From: DASQPJ01 sp036268355
Lineage (GTDB): Bacteria; Actinomycetota; Actinomycetes; Sporichthyales; Sporichthyaceae
Assembly (NCBI GenBank): GCA_036268355.1
Contig: DATAUG010000117.1
Location: forward strand, 14,684 to 78,683
Reading direction: 5' to 3'
DNA length: 64,000 nucleotides
In this document: positions 25,231-33,655 of the stretch, in pieces
How the letters are laid out: each line of letters opens with the position of its first letter
How positions within the stretch are numbered: the stretch's first letter is position 1
Translations under genes and position numbers: made by a program
Notes under the pieces: model-generated
Seen by the model: only the letters and a program-made list of their open reading frames with translations
The model's database searches: none
What the model was told of the DNA's origin: nothing

Positions 25231-25653
25231 ATGCGCTACTTGACAGTTGTCGGCGGCGCATTCCTGATGTTCGTGGTGGGCGTCGACATCGCGTTGGCCA
25301 CCGATCACCACCAGCCCACTGCGGTCGGCACGATCGCCGCGGTCAGCGTCGGGACCCCCTCGGCCGAGCCGACGACCACGCCCGGGCCCACCGACACCGC
25401 GACACCCACGCCGACGGACACATCGATCCCGTCGCCCGAACCCACCGACACCCCGACTCCGGAGCCGACCCCGAGCCCGTCGACCGGCAGCCCGGTGACC
25501 AGCACTCCGGTGACCAGCACTCCGGTGACCAGGAGCCCGGTGATCCGCGCGCCGGTTCAACCGAGGACGCTCACACCGGTCACCCACGTGACCAAGAAGA
25601 AGACCACCAAGACGACCACGAGGACCACGCACAAGGTGGTGGTGGCCCGCTGA
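25231..25653 (+). CDS. Secreted Pro/Thr-rich repeat protein
   Basis: The 140-residue protein has a signal peptide (MRYLTVVGGAFLMFVVGVDIALA), then a low-complexity Pro/Thr/Ser region with TPTDT and SPEPTDTPTPEP units and a triple TSTPVTSTPVTRSPV repeat. It ends in a basic Lys/Thr tail (KKKTTKTTTRTTHK). This composition is typical of glycosylated or wall-associated spacer proteins; the basic tail could bind wall polymers. No catalytic domain is present. GAGACTGGGAG lies just before ATG 25231. Repeat-number variation between strains would be expected. Confidence 0.65.
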   Translation: MRYLTVVGGAFLMFVVGVDIALATDHHQPTAVGTIAAVSVGTPSAEPTTTPGPTDTATPTPTDTSIPSPEPTDTPTPEPTPSPSTGSPVTSTPVTSTPVTRSPVIRAPVQPRTLTPVTHVTKKKTTKTTTRTTHKVVVAR

Positions 25654-25675
25654 GCCGAACGCGGGCTGCCGGCGG

Positions 25676-25852
25676 TCAGGACTGCGTCAGCGGCTGAACC
25701 GTTACGACCCGCAGGTCGACGTCCGGCGGGCCGAGGAAGCTCTGCTGTGTCGAGGTGTTGCCCTGCAGCGTGTCCCAGGCGACGACGCCCAGCATCGGCA
25801 GGCTCATGCACAGGACGCACACCGCCAGCGTCCGCCGAAGTCCCATTCCCAT
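25676..25852 (-). CDS. Small secreted or anchored protein
   Basis: The 58-residue protein MGMGLRRTLAV... has one hydrophobic segment (about 8-27, signal or anchor) and a short polar C-terminus ending VTVQPLTQS. No family is recognised. It is convergent with the Pro/Thr-rich gene. ATG 25852 is chosen because the frame upstream has no membrane or family character. The ribosome site is weak. Confidence 0.45.
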   Translation of the reverse strand: MGMGLRRTLAVCVLCMSLPMLGVVAWDTLQGNTSTQQSFLGPPDVDLRVVTVQPLTQS

Positions 25853-26469
25853 GCGGCATTGGACGCAACGCAGCAGCCGGCCGTCGCACAACCATGAGCT
25901 GATTCCACGATCATCCGATCGGCCAACGCCCGCGGGCCGGATCGGCCGGGTGTTCCAAGGTGCCTGGCCCGGGCCCACCCGGGAGGGGATCGGGCTGTGT
26001 CGAGGCCCGGGCCAGACACCGCAGGCCACTCGGTCGAGAGGACCTTTGCAGCGGATTCCGCTTTGTTCCGTTTTCCTACCACTTACGCGGAGCTTCAACC
26101 ACTCGATTATTCAAACGTCGAAGCGGGCCGAATAGTTTCCGATTTCACATCATGAGCATTTTGTCCCATTTGTCCTAATTCCGAAGCATGTCCGCTCTCG
26201 TCGGCCAGTTCGCACCCGCCGACGTCGGCCGATCGGCCGACAAGGAACTCCTTCGTTCGACGGAACCGGATCCGCTCCAAGCTGCGTCAAAGCAATCACC
26301 GACCCCGGTGGCCGGGGCGCGTCTCGTGGTGGTGGCGCGCACCGGCCCCGGCGGAATCGCGGCGGTCCTGCCAGGTGGGCGCCCGGCGCCCGCATCTCTT
26401 TTGCACGGGGGTTTGAACCGTCATGATTTTTGTTCTTTCGGCCGGCACGACCGCCCGCGGGCGGGGCGA
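25853..26469. other. Intergenic region with long inverted repeat
   Basis: No convincing gene is seen; the downstream frame is open from 26188 but lacks coding character before 26470. It contains a 17-bp inverted repeat (25959-25975 with 26004-26020) and an AT-richer stretch at 26050-26190 that may hold the promoter of the next gene. Confidence 0.5.
25959..26020. repeat. 17-bp inverted repeat, 28-base loop
   Basis: GGTGCCTGGCCCGGGCC pairs with GGCCCGGGCCAGACACC with one mismatch in 17. No T-run follows and no gene ends nearby on either strand within 100 bases, so a simple terminator is not obvious. Confidence 0.75.
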
Positions 26470-27294
26470 ATGACGACGACTCGGCCGCGCCAGCGATATC
26501 GCGAACGACGCTTCGCGTGGGCGCCGCAGGTTCCCGCGACGTCGATGTCCACCGCCCTGGCCGCACCGGTCACGGCGACCGTCCCCGGCGCGGCAACCGA
26601 CCGGCGCCGCCGGGCGGTGCTCGCCGGCGCGTTTGCGCTGATCGCGACGGTGGGCGCCACCGGCTGGGCCGTCGGCGGCCACGACCCGTTGGTCGGTACG
26701 GCGCTCACGCCCGGCCCGACAACCCTGACGACCGCCTACAACTCCGCATGCGGGCTCGCCGGAGGCAACGCGGCGGCGCCCTCGGCCGCGCCCAGCATCA
26801 ACTGGCAGGACTTCGGCATCACCTCGTTGCCGATCTCGGCGGCCTACGGGCCGGGCCGACGCAGCGCCGCCGCCACCTGGTCGTGCTTCGCGCGGACACC
26901 GACCGGAGCCGTGCTGGCCGCCTGGACCATCCCGTTCCGGACCGCCGTCGCCAAGGACTTCGCAGCCGTGGTGCGCGGGCAGACGGTGCCCGGGCCCGCG
27001 CAGGCCGCGCTGCTCAAGCAGGGCCAGGCCCCGCACCCGCTGACCGATCGGGTCGAACCGCTCGGGTTCAAGATCGTCGCGTACTCCCCCGACGCGGCCA
27101 CGGTCAGCTTCCACGTCACCCAGTACGGCCATGATTTCCGCTGCGCGGCCCAGGTCCGGTGGACCGGCGGCAGCACCGGCGACTGGCTGCTCCAGCTACA
27201 GCCCGACGGCCAGACGCTGTCCACCTGTCAACGGCTGGCGACAGCCGAAGCGGGCCACTTCGTGCCGTGGGGCCCAGCGCCGACCGCGCGCTGA
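26470..27294 (+). CDS. Membrane-anchored protein resembling conjugation-linked family
   Basis: From ATG 26470 the protein has 274 residues: a basic N-terminus, one membrane segment (about 45-68, AVLAGAFALIATVGATGWAV) and an extracellular domain. The domain has the pattern CGLAGG...PSINWQDFGITSLPISAAYGPGRRS...WSCFARTPTGAVLAAWTIPF. I recall this pattern in actinobacterial proteins encoded beside conjugative-element transfer genes. No transfer genes are here, so it may be a remnant or a chromosomal relative. An in-frame start at 26188 is possible, but that extension is poorly protein-like. Confidence 0.62.
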   Translation: MTTTRPRQRYRERRFAWAPQVPATSMSTALAAPVTATVPGAATDRRRRAVLAGAFALIATVGATGWAVGGHDPLVGTALTPGPTTLTTAYNSACGLAGGNAAAPSAAPSINWQDFGITSLPISAAYGPGRRSAAATWSCFARTPTGAVLAAWTIPFRTAVAKDFAAVVRGQTVPGPAQAALLKQGQAPHPLTDRVEPLGFKIVAYSPDAATVSFHVTQYGHDFRCAAQVRWTGGSTGDWLLQLQPDGQTLSTCQRLATAEAGHFVPWGPAPTAR

Positions 27295-27360
27295 GCGGAC
27301 CGGGGGCGGCGCAACTGGAACCGCCGGCGGCGAACACGCCGCCGGATCCCGTCAAGCGCA

Positions 27361-27375
27361 GTGACGGACCGTCAG
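27361..27375. repeat. CTGAC-N5-GTCAG-like dyad (one mismatch)
   Basis: GTGACGGACCGTCAG lies 80 bases upstream of the UspA gene start. Confidence 0.5.
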
Positions 27376-27454
27376 ATCTCGAAGAACCCGGTTGGCGGCG
27401 AGTATCCGGTGCCCCGCCCACCCCCGGCGCCGCACTCTGGTGCACAGTCGTGGC

Positions 27455-27895
27455 GTGGACGCGGAGTTGGGCACGGACGGTCCGAAGGTGATCCTGGTGG
27501 CGGTCGACGGATCGGTCACGTCGCTGCGGGCCGGGTCGTACGCGGGCGGGTTGGCGCGGCGGCAGGGCTCGCGGCTGGTCGTGGCACACGTCGTGCAACC
27601 GCTGGGAACCGCCGCCCTGTTGCCGCAGGCCGCAGGTGCCGCGATCGAGGCCGCCCGCGAGATCGTCGAGGATCTGCGGGCACAGATCGGCGAGCGGGCG
27701 GCGGATCTCGGGATCGAGGTCGAGTTCCGGGTGACCGAGGGCAGTCCCTATCACGCACTGATGCTGATGGCCGATGAGGTCCGCGCCGAGCTCGTCGTGC
27801 TCGGGGCGTCGACGACGCCCGGGCACCGGGTGCTGGGCTCACTCGGCGCGCGGATGATCCGGGCCGGCAGATGGCCCGTGGTCGTCGTCCCCTGA
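27455..27895 (+). CDS. Universal stress protein (UspA family)
   Basis: This 146-residue single Usp domain has the N-terminal strand KVILVAVDGSVTSLRA and the C-terminal ATP-loop pattern LVVLGASTTPGHRVLGSLGARMIRAGRWPVVVVP. The usual G-2x-G-9x-G(S/T) ATP motif is only partly kept (GASTTPGHRVLGSLGARM), so nucleotide binding is uncertain. The start is GTG 27455; a GTG at 27440 is also possible. Usp proteins serve in stress and dormancy. A dyad lies in its upstream region. Confidence 0.8.
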   Translation: MDAELGTDGPKVILVAVDGSVTSLRAGSYAGGLARRQGSRLVVAHVVQPLGTAALLPQAAGAAIEAAREIVEDLRAQIGERAADLGIEVEFRVTEGSPYHALMLMADEVRAELVVLGASTTPGHRVLGSLGARMIRAGRWPVVVVP

Positions 27896-28033
27896 TCCCC
27901 GGCAGCTACCGCCGGCGGCCGTCCCCGCGACAACTGAGGCGAAGTCGGATCCGGCGACAGCACCGCGGTCGGTCGCGCCACGCCGGCCCGGTCGTCGAGC
28001 ACAAGCACGGCGCTGCGGAAGGCACGTGCGAAC

Positions 28034-28048
28034 CTGACGGTACGTCAC
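28034..28048. repeat. CTGAC-N5-GTCAG-like dyad (one mismatch)
   Basis: CTGACGGTACGTCAC lies 19 bases before the ATG of the DUF302 gene, overlapping where a promoter or leader must be. Confidence 0.55.
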
Positions 28049-28067
28049 GCGCTGCCCGGGAGGACCC

Positions 28068-28496
28068 ATGAACGACTCGACCGCCGACGCCTGGAGCGCC
28101 GACGGGATCAACACGACGGTCTCGACCGGCACCGTGGGCCAGACGCTCGAGCGCCTGCTCGCGGTACTGGACGCGAAGGGCCTGACGGTGTTCACCGTGA
28201 TCGATCACAGCGGCGCGGCGGCTGCGGCTGGGCTCACCCTGCGGGACACCAAGGTCGTCATCTTCGGCAGCCCCCGGGCCGGAACACCGATCATGGCCGC
28301 TGCTCCGCTGAGTGCACTCGACCTACCGCTGCGGGTACTGATCGTCGACGACGCCGGGACCACGCGACTGGCCTGGACCCGTCCGGAGGCGCTGGGCACG
28401 CGGCACCGGCTGGGACCGGAACTGGTGGAGCGCATCGCCGGGATCGACGATCTGGTTGCGGCGGTAGCGGTCGGCCCCGCGCCCGGGCCGAGCTGA
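28068..28496 (+). CDS. DUF302 family protein
   Basis: This 142-residue protein has a clear DUF302 domain: TLERLLAVLDAKGLTVFTVIDHSGAAAAAGLTLRDTKVVIFGSPRAGTPIM, then LDLPLRVLIVDDAGTTRLAWT. The domain is about 65 residues in the usual family and often forms stand-alone proteins. The function is unknown. AGGACCC precedes ATG 28068, and a dispersed dyad sits immediately upstream. It converges on the DUF4288-like gene. Confidence 0.86.
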   Translation: MNDSTADAWSADGINTTVSTGTVGQTLERLLAVLDAKGLTVFTVIDHSGAAAAAGLTLRDTKVVIFGSPRAGTPIMAAAPLSALDLPLRVLIVDDAGTTRLAWTRPEALGTRHRLGPELVERIAGIDDLVAAVAVGPAPGPS

Positions 28497-28524
28497 GCGG
28501 CAGCGCAGAGAAACAGCGCGCAGA

Positions 28525-28881
28525 TCAGGACGCCGCAGGCTGGTCCGGGGCGTTCGTCGGGCCGGCGCCCCGCAGTTCCGCGCCGGTGTCGAAGAAGTGG
28601 TCCAGGTAGGCCCCGTCGTCCAACGTGCTGCGGCGCGCCAACGCGAAGACCTCCGCGCCGTGGCCGGGTTCGGCGTCCAGCACGAATGCCTGGACCAGGC
28701 CCAGCCGGCGCAGCCCGCCCGCGGCGTAGGCGGCGCCCTCCTGCTCGGCCAACGCGATCGCACCCTCGAACGAAGCCGCCTGCCAGATGGTGATCCGTTC
28801 CTCGTAGATGGTCGCCGCCTCGCCGTCGCGCTCCCCCCACGCGAACATGCAACGCACCCCGTACCAGCCCAACGCAGACAT
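28525..28881 (-). CDS. DUF4288-like protein
   Basis: The 118-residue protein opens MSALGWYGVRCMFAWGERDG and contains YEERITIWQAASFEGAIALAEQEGAAYA, the characteristic core of DUF4288 proteins (Tyr-Glu-Glu-Arg-Ile-Thr and the AE.EA.AYA helix). The function is unknown. The rest (LRRLGLVQAFVLDAEPGHGAEVFALARRSTLDDGAYLDHFFDTG) also fits the family's C-terminal half. The frame is open far upstream, but ATG 28881 is where the homologous sequence starts. Confidence 0.72.
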   Translation of the reverse strand: MSALGWYGVRCMFAWGERDGEAATIYEERITIWQAASFEGAIALAEQEGAAYAAGGLRRLGLVQAFVLDAEPGHGAEVFALARRSTLDDGAYLDHFFDTGAELRGAGPTNAPDQPAAS

Positions 28882-29487
28882 CGGCCGAACGCTATCGGCC
28901 ACCCTGTCGGCCGCCGCTCCGGACGGGATTCGGGCCGGTTCGCGGAACTTGCCGGGTTTGACCGGCCTGCCCTTGGGTAGGGGCGGCCTGCCCGGCGATG
29001 GTGGGACCGAGGGCGGGGCGGTGCAGTCTCGTCGAGCGGTCACGAGGACCACCGCGTCGGGGTACCGGCCGGAACCCACCCTGGTCACCCGTCGCCCACA
29101 CCGGTGTGTAATCGGCTGCGGGTCGCCGCACCGGAGGGTTGGTTCGAGCGCCCACCGGCGGCAAGGCGCTGCCGCCAAGGGCACACGGCCGGCGGCTGCG
29201 ACGGCCGGACCGGGAGACCTGGCCGTCGCAGCCGTGTCCCCCCGTTTGCGCGCGACGGCCGGACCGGGAGACCTGGCTGTCACAACCGCCGCAGCCGTGT
29301 CCCCCCGTTGCAGCCGCAGGCCCAGCGGCTTGCGTCCGGCTGACTCGACGCTATTTGCGTCGGGTCCGCCGGACGCTACGAGAAATCGCCGCCGGCGGCA
29401 CCGTGGGCGCTCACCTGTGCACCGCCGTCGGACGGTGCACGCTGAAGGTGGCGCGCACTGCGACATCGGTTCACTCGGTGCGCTCGC
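28882..29487. other. Repeat-rich intergenic region
   Basis: No convincing gene is seen. It contains a direct repeat (about 29200-29247 and 29253-29309, sharing GACGGCCGGACCGGGAGACC and GCAGCCGTGTCCCCCCGTT), a copy of the 50-bp palindromic family (29329-29377), and a GAGCGAG-type leader repeat running to the patatin stop. Confidence 0.6.
29329..29377. repeat. Palindromic element, copy 2 (diverged)
   Basis: TTGCGTCCGGC at the left and GCCGGACGC at the right share a 9-bp perfect inverted match, 27 bases apart. The arms match the other four copies; the centre does not. Confidence 0.65.
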
Positions 29488-29490
29488 TCA
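29411..29490 (-). repeat. GAGCGAG leader-type repeat, copy C
   Basis: On the minus strand it begins with the patatin stop (TGAGCGAGCGCACCGAG) and continues into a segment with ATGTC..GTGC.CGCCA..TTC and GTGCACCGT. This segment aligns with the leaders upstream of the SpoIIE (42731) and second STAS (45058) genes, and likewise ends in GGTGAGC. Confidence 0.6.
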
Positions 29491-30735
29491 CGCCGTGTCC
29501 GGGATCGCGAGGGCGTCCAGCGGGCCGACCTGCCACGGGTCGTCGGGGCCCGGCGGGGCCTGCAGCCAGGCCTGCGCGTCGGCCGCGCCGAGGGCGAGCA
29601 GCTCGTCGATGTACTCCGGGGCGAAGAACAGGTAGCTGAACAACTCGCCGTGCACCGCCCGCGCGCCGAAGACTCTGCCGAACACGGCGAGCTCCGGGTT
29701 GCGCAGGCTCCGGAAGCCTCGGTAATGCTCGTGGAACACCTGTTGGGCAAGGCCGCCGAGCAGGCTGTGATGTTGCGGGGCAACGAATATGTAGGGGACC
29801 TGACGGTACGAGGGCTTGCCTCGGGCCCGTCGATACGTGACGCCACCCGGGTCGGAGCCGGCGAAGAAGGAATTCACCACGCCCAGGGCCCGCATGTCCT
29901 CCACCAGCGGGTCGACCAGTCGGCTGTGCAGCATGTTCAGCGCCCCGTCGCCGAGGTTCGGCGCGCGGTCGGACCGCGGGGGCCGCTCCTGCGCCGACGG
30001 GATCGCGGCCGTGGAGACGACCACCACCCGATCCACCTGCAGGTCCAGGGCCGGCTTGATCGGGGTGTTCAAACGGGTCGAGCCGTCCACGTACCAGCCA
30101 CGTGCCTCCGGCGGCTCCTCGACCCGCACCGCCGGGAACAGGACCGGGATCGCGGCCGAGGCCCGCACATGGTCCTCACCGATCTGCACCGGCACGTAGT
30201 CCAGAAGGTGCGACGCGAAACTCGGCAGCGCGACCTTGCCGTCGCAGAACACCACGGCCCGTTCCCGGCCGACGTCGGTCGCGATCACCGCCAACACTGC
30301 CTGACCCGCGTCGATGTTGCGGCGCAACTGCGCCCAGTCGATGCAGCGACGCAGATGGTCTCGCGTCGGCTCCGGGTTCAGCAGGCCCGTCGGGCCGATG
30401 CCGGCCGTCGGCAGCAGTCCGGCGATGCCGCGGTTCAACAGCCACCACGCCTGCGCCGGAAGCGGGTTCATGACGTCACGCAGACCCGTCCGGCGCCATT
30501 GCTCGACCAGTCCCGCCGCGGCCTCGCGGGCCGGCAGGTGGGCCACCGCGGCCAGGAACGCGGCGTTGATGGCGCCGACGCTGCTGCCGACCAGAACCGT
30601 CGGTCGTTCCCCCCGAGCCGCCAGGGCCGGCAGCAGCACAGACAGCGCGCCGGCCTCGTAGGCGCCACGCGCCCCGCCGCCCGCGAGCACCAGACCGGTC
30701 ACCGAACCCGAGCCCCCCGGTGCCGTACCGCTCAC
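29488..30735 (-). CDS. Patatin-like phospholipase
   Basis: The 415-residue protein has a patatin domain: oxyanion loop GGGARGAYEAG near the N-terminus, nucleophile Ser in VGSSVGAINAAF (GxSxG), and the catalytic Asp in YVDGSTRLNTP (DGS instead of the usual DGG/DGA). A helical region of about 150 residues follows the lipase core. The family cleaves acyl chains from phospholipids or neutral lipids. It has no signal peptide. The start is GTG 30735 with GAGGG just upstream. A copy of the palindromic repeat family lies 17 bases upstream of the start. Confidence 0.86.
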   Translation of the reverse strand: MSGTAPGGSGSVTGLVLAGGGARGAYEAGALSVLLPALAARGERPTVLVGSSVGAINAAFLAAVAHLPAREAAAGLVEQWRRTGLRDVMNPLPAQAWWLLNRGIAGLLPTAGIGPTGLLNPEPTRDHLRRCIDWAQLRRNIDAGQAVLAVIATDVGRERAVVFCDGKVALPSFASHLLDYVPVQIGEDHVRASAAIPVLFPAVRVEEPPEARGWYVDGSTRLNTPIKPALDLQVDRVVVVSTAAIPSAQERPPRSDRAPNLGDGALNMLHSRLVDPLVEDMRALGVVNSFFAGSDPGGVTYRRARGKPSYRQVPYIFVAPQHHSLLGGLAQQVFHEHYRGFRSLRNPELAVFGRVFGARAVHGELFSYLFFAPEYIDELLALGAADAQAWLQAPPGPDDPWQVGPLDALAIPDTA

Positions 30736-30751
30736 TGGTCCCTCACCCCCA

Positions 30752-30806
30752 CGCCTTGCGTCCGGCAAATCGTGGCCCACCGGACACTATTCGCCGGACG
30801 CAGGCG
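30752..30806. repeat. Palindromic element, copy 3
   Basis: CGCCTTGCGTCCGGC and GCCGGACGCAGGCG form a near-perfect inverted repeat (one extra T on the left), 26 bases apart. It lies between the divergent patatin and propeller-collagen genes. Confidence 0.75.
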
Positions 30807-30979
30807 AGATCGAGAGGCGCCCCGGGCTTGCGCGGCCGTTGCCCCGTTTGACCGCACCCGTCCGGGTGATGATCAAGTCGATCATGGCGCGCTGCCGGCA
30901 ATGGTGTGCCTTGCTTGCCCGGACAGCCGGCCGCCCGCGGGCGCGCCCGGATCGGACCAAGCCCTTGGGGGAGGGTTTC

Positions 30980-32377
30980 GTGAACCGGAAATTCCGTCGC
31001 CTCAGGCACACCGGGGCCGTGGCCGGGTCAACGCTGGGACTGGTGGCCGGGCTCGTCCTGGCCGCCGGGACAGCGGCTCGGGCCCAGGCTCTGATCACCG
31101 AGTTCCCGGTGCCGACGCACGGCGCCAACGTCGGCCTGATCACCATCGGGCCGGACGGCGCGCTGTGGTTCACCGAAGCAGCCGGAAACAAGATCGGCCG
31201 GATCAGCCTCGCCGGGGTGATCACCGAGTTCGCCGTCCCGACCGCGCACAGCCGTCCGTTCGGGATCACCACGGGGCCGGACGGCGCGCTGTGGTTCACC
31301 GAGGTGGGCGCGGACAAGATCGGTCGGATCACCACCGCCGGCACCGTCACGGAGTTCGCGGTCACCGCCGGCAGCCGGCCGGCCGAAATCGCGGCCGGGC
31401 CGGACGGCGCACTGTGGTTCACCGAGGACGGCCCGGCGAAGATCGGCCGGATCACCACGGCCGGGACGTTGAGCAACGAGTACCCGGTGACCGGAGCGAG
31501 CACCGCGTCGCTCGAGGGGATCGTGACCGGACCCGACGGCGCACTGTGGTTCACCGAGTACAACAACGACAAGATCGGCCGGATCAGCACTACCGGGGCC
31601 GTGACGAACCAGTACTCGGTTCCGACGGCCAACGCCGACCCGGACGAGATCACCGTCGGGCCCGACGGTGCGCTGTGGTTCACCGAGGGCGGCAACACCC
31701 CGAAGGTCGGTCGGATCACCACGAGCGGGACGTTCACCGAGTTCGCGGCCCCGGTGGCCGGACCACTGGCCGGGATCACCGCCGGACTCGACGGCGCGCT
31801 GTGGTTCGTCTCCGCCGGGGACGGCGTCATCGGCCGGCTGACGACGACCGGCGGTTTCGCGACGTTGCCCGTTCCCACGCCGCACGCTGCGCCCTACGGG
31901 ATCACCGCCGGGCTCGACGGAAACATCTGGTTCGGCGAGGGCGACGGCAACAACAGCGTCAACCAGATCGGCCAGGTGCTGATCACCGGCGCTCCGGGAC
32001 CCGCCGGACCCGCCGGACCCGCCGGGGGGACCGGTGCCACCGGGCCGGCCGGCGCGACCGGAGCAACCGGCGACGCCGGGCCGACCGGAGCCGCCGGAAC
32101 CCCCGGAACCCCGGGCGCCATGGGCGCGACCGGAGCCACCGGCCCGGCCGGAACCTCGGGAACTCCGGGGACCCCGGGCGCCGCGGGCGCCTCCGGAGCC
32201 ACCGGCCCGGCGGGCGCCACCGGCACGAGCGGAACCCCCGGCCCCCGGGGCGCGACCGGAGCCCCCGGTCCCCGGGGCGCAACCGGAGCCACCGGACCTA
32301 CCGGGCCGACCGGCGATGGCCGCCACCACTACGGGGACGGCGCCCACGAGGAGAAGAAGCTCGGCGGGCTGCTCTAG
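30980..32377 (+). CDS. Secreted Vgb-like propeller with collagen-like tail
   Basis: The 465-residue protein has a signal peptide (about 1-37, ending TAARAQA). A virginiamycin-B-lyase/NHL-like beta-propeller follows, built from seven or eight blades, each with GPDGALWFTE or a variant and KIGRI(S/T)T. Residues 337-447 are then an uninterrupted run of 37 Gly-X-Y triplets (GAT, GPA, GTP and others), a collagen-like stalk. It ends in a short charged tail (RHHYGDGAHEEKKLGGLL). Vgb itself linearises streptogramin antibiotics, but the lyase residues were not verified and such propellers are often binding modules. The start is GTG 30980 after GGGGGAGGG. A long terminator hairpin follows. A propeller paralogue without collagen is at 47833. 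Confidence 0.85.
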   Translation: MNRKFRRLRHTGAVAGSTLGLVAGLVLAAGTAARAQALITEFPVPTHGANVGLITIGPDGALWFTEAAGNKIGRISLAGVITEFAVPTAHSRPFGITTGPDGALWFTEVGADKIGRITTAGTVTEFAVTAGSRPAEIAAGPDGALWFTEDGPAKIGRITTAGTLSNEYPVTGASTASLEGIVTGPDGALWFTEYNNDKIGRISTTGAVTNQYSVPTANADPDEITVGPDGALWFTEGGNTPKVGRITTSGTFTEFAAPVAGPLAGITAGLDGALWFVSAGDGVIGRLTTTGGFATLPVPTPHAAPYGITAGLDGNIWFGEGDGNNSVNQIGQVLITGAPGPAGPAGPAGGTGATGPAGATGATGDAGPTGAAGTPGTPGAMGATGATGPAGTSGTPGTPGAAGASGATGPAGATGTSGTPGPRGATGAPGPRGATGATGPTGPTGDGRHHYGDGAHEEKKLGGLL

Positions 32378-32385
32378 GCAACTTC

Positions 32386-32428
32386 AACGGTCCCCCGGAG
32401 CTCCCCACAGGAGCTCCGGGGGACCGTT
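32386..32428 (+). terminator. Terminator hairpin of propeller-collagen gene
   Basis: AACGGTCCCCCGGAGCTC pairs perfectly with GAGCTCCGGGGGACCGTT (18-bp stem, 7-base loop), starting 9 bases after the stop codon. Confidence 0.9.
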
Positions 32429-32491
32429 GCGTGAACCAGGCTTCGTCAGGGCTGACGCCCCGGCAAGTGATTCGGTGCAGGCACAAGACAC

Positions 32492-32533
32492 TGCGGTCCC
32501 CGGGCCGCCCTTGTGGGCGTTCCGGGGACCGCA
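32492..32533 (-). terminator. Terminator hairpin of the 32549-33643 gene
   Basis: TGCGGTCCCCGG pairs perfectly with CCGGGGACCGCA (12-bp stem, 18-base loop), 15 bases beyond the stop on the minus strand. It shares the CGGTCCCC core with the neighbouring hairpin. Confidence 0.75.
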
Positions 32534-32548
32534 CGAACATCGCGGTGC

Positions 32549-33643
32549 TCAGGGTGCGTCGGGGTCCAGCCACCAGTCGTCGTCGGTCCAGTAGTAGTAG
32601 CGGCAGTCGCAGTCCCGGCTCTGCCGCACGGAGTGCCGGACCACGTTCTCGTGACGATGGCGCGCGCGCGGGCCCTCGTCCCGGGCGCCCGACTGCGCGC
32701 TCCGCCGGACGTCCGAGGTGGCCTTGGCATGCCGGGGTGCCGGCTTCATCGAGCCTTTGCGGGCAGCGGTCGATGCCGACGTTGTCGGGGTGGCGTGGTC
32801 GCTTGCCCGCTCGTGCGTGACCGGGGCCGGCAGCGCGACTGTCGGGCCGTACACGCGGGCCGCGCCGACCGGCGCGGACCCGGGAACCGACACCTCGGAC
32901 TGCGTCGGGTGCGCGAGCCCGCCGTAGCCGGCGTAGCCACTGCTACCGCCCAGCGGGATCGCGGGCGCGGCGTCCGGGTCCGCGGTGGTGTCCTCGAGGG
33001 ACAGCAGCGACCCGTGCGGCACGATGATCTTCAGGTCACCGGCCTCGCGGCCCATCGCGAGTTTGTGCCCGTGCAGGTCCAGGGTGACCGACGACCCACC
33101 GGGCATGGCCACGACCGGCGAGGCGCCCGCGGGAGCCGAGATGTCGGCGCCCAGGGTCACCGTGCGGGTCCCGTCGCTCGCGGCGAGATCGCCGGTCAAC
33201 GTGCTCCACGAGTCCGCCGTATTGACATCGGCCGAAGCCGGCGAGCCGGACTGCAGTTGCCACACGGCACCGGTCACCCCGGCCACCAGACCGGCGCCGA
33301 TTCCGGCGTACCGGACGCGACCCAGGCCCGCGGACGCTCCGTGGCGCGACCCCTTGCTCCCGCCGACATACCGTGCCCGGCGCCCACCGGAGGCACCGTG
33401 CCGAGACTGCTTGCCCACACCGACCCCCGGAGATTCGTGGCCCGCGGCGCCGTGTCGACCACCGCTCGAACTGCTGAGGCGGACCCGCGTCCCCCTGAGG
33501 TCCGGCTCAGGAGGGATCGTGCCCCACCGGCTGTCCCACGGCGTCCGGATCCCGGCCGGATACACCCGTCCGGCCCAGTCCCGAACGGACGCAGGCCTTG
33601 CGACGAAAGCCGCAGATGGTCCCTCAGGTGGCGAACCGGCCAC
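32549..33643 (-). CDS. Unknown membrane-anchored protein with beta-rich region
   Basis: In this 364-residue protein, about 110 N-terminal residues are Arg/Gly/Ser-rich with repeats of SRHGAS and (V/R)RY(V/A)G. A membrane segment follows (AGIGAGLVAGVTGAVWQL). Then comes a domain that reads like the first turn of a beta-helix (WSTLTGDLAASDGTRTVTLGADISAPAG, VTLDLHGHKLAM), a Pro/Ala/His-rich spacer, and a striking Cys-Asp-Cys-Arg plus aromatic/acidic end (CRYYYWTDDDWWLDPD). No family is recognised. The start is GTG 33643, 12 bases after the stop of the M23-type peptidase gene, so both are probably one operon. The long basic N-terminus before the membrane segment is unusual; a later start is possible. 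Confidence 0.6.
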   Translation of the reverse strand: MAGSPPEGPSAAFVARPASVRDWAGRVYPAGIRTPWDSRWGTIPPEPDLRGTRVRLSSSSGGRHGAAGHESPGVGVGKQSRHGASGGRRARYVGGSKGSRHGASAGLGRVRYAGIGAGLVAGVTGAVWQLQSGSPASADVNTADSWSTLTGDLAASDGTRTVTLGADISAPAGASPVVAMPGGSSVTLDLHGHKLAMGREAGDLKIIVPHGSLLSLEDTTADPDAAPAIPLGGSSGYAGYGGLAHPTQSEVSVPGSAPVGAARVYGPTVALPAPVTHERASDHATPTTSASTAARKGSMKPAPRHAKATSDVRRSAQSGARDEGPRARHRHENVVRHSVRQSRDCDCRYYYWTDDDWWLDPDAP

Positions 33644-33655
33644 CGGAGAGATCAG

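Noticed and set aside
29650..32820. A 1056-codon plus-strand frame covering the patatin region and the propeller gene
   Set aside because: Its product is Arg/Asp/His-rich low-complexity sequence, as expected from a GC-rich shadow frame. Both true genes have clear domains.
33560..33600. A sixth copy of the GTTGCGTCCGG palindrome
   Set aside because: Only fragments (CGTCCGG and CGGACGC) occur and they are not in an inverted arrangement of the right length.
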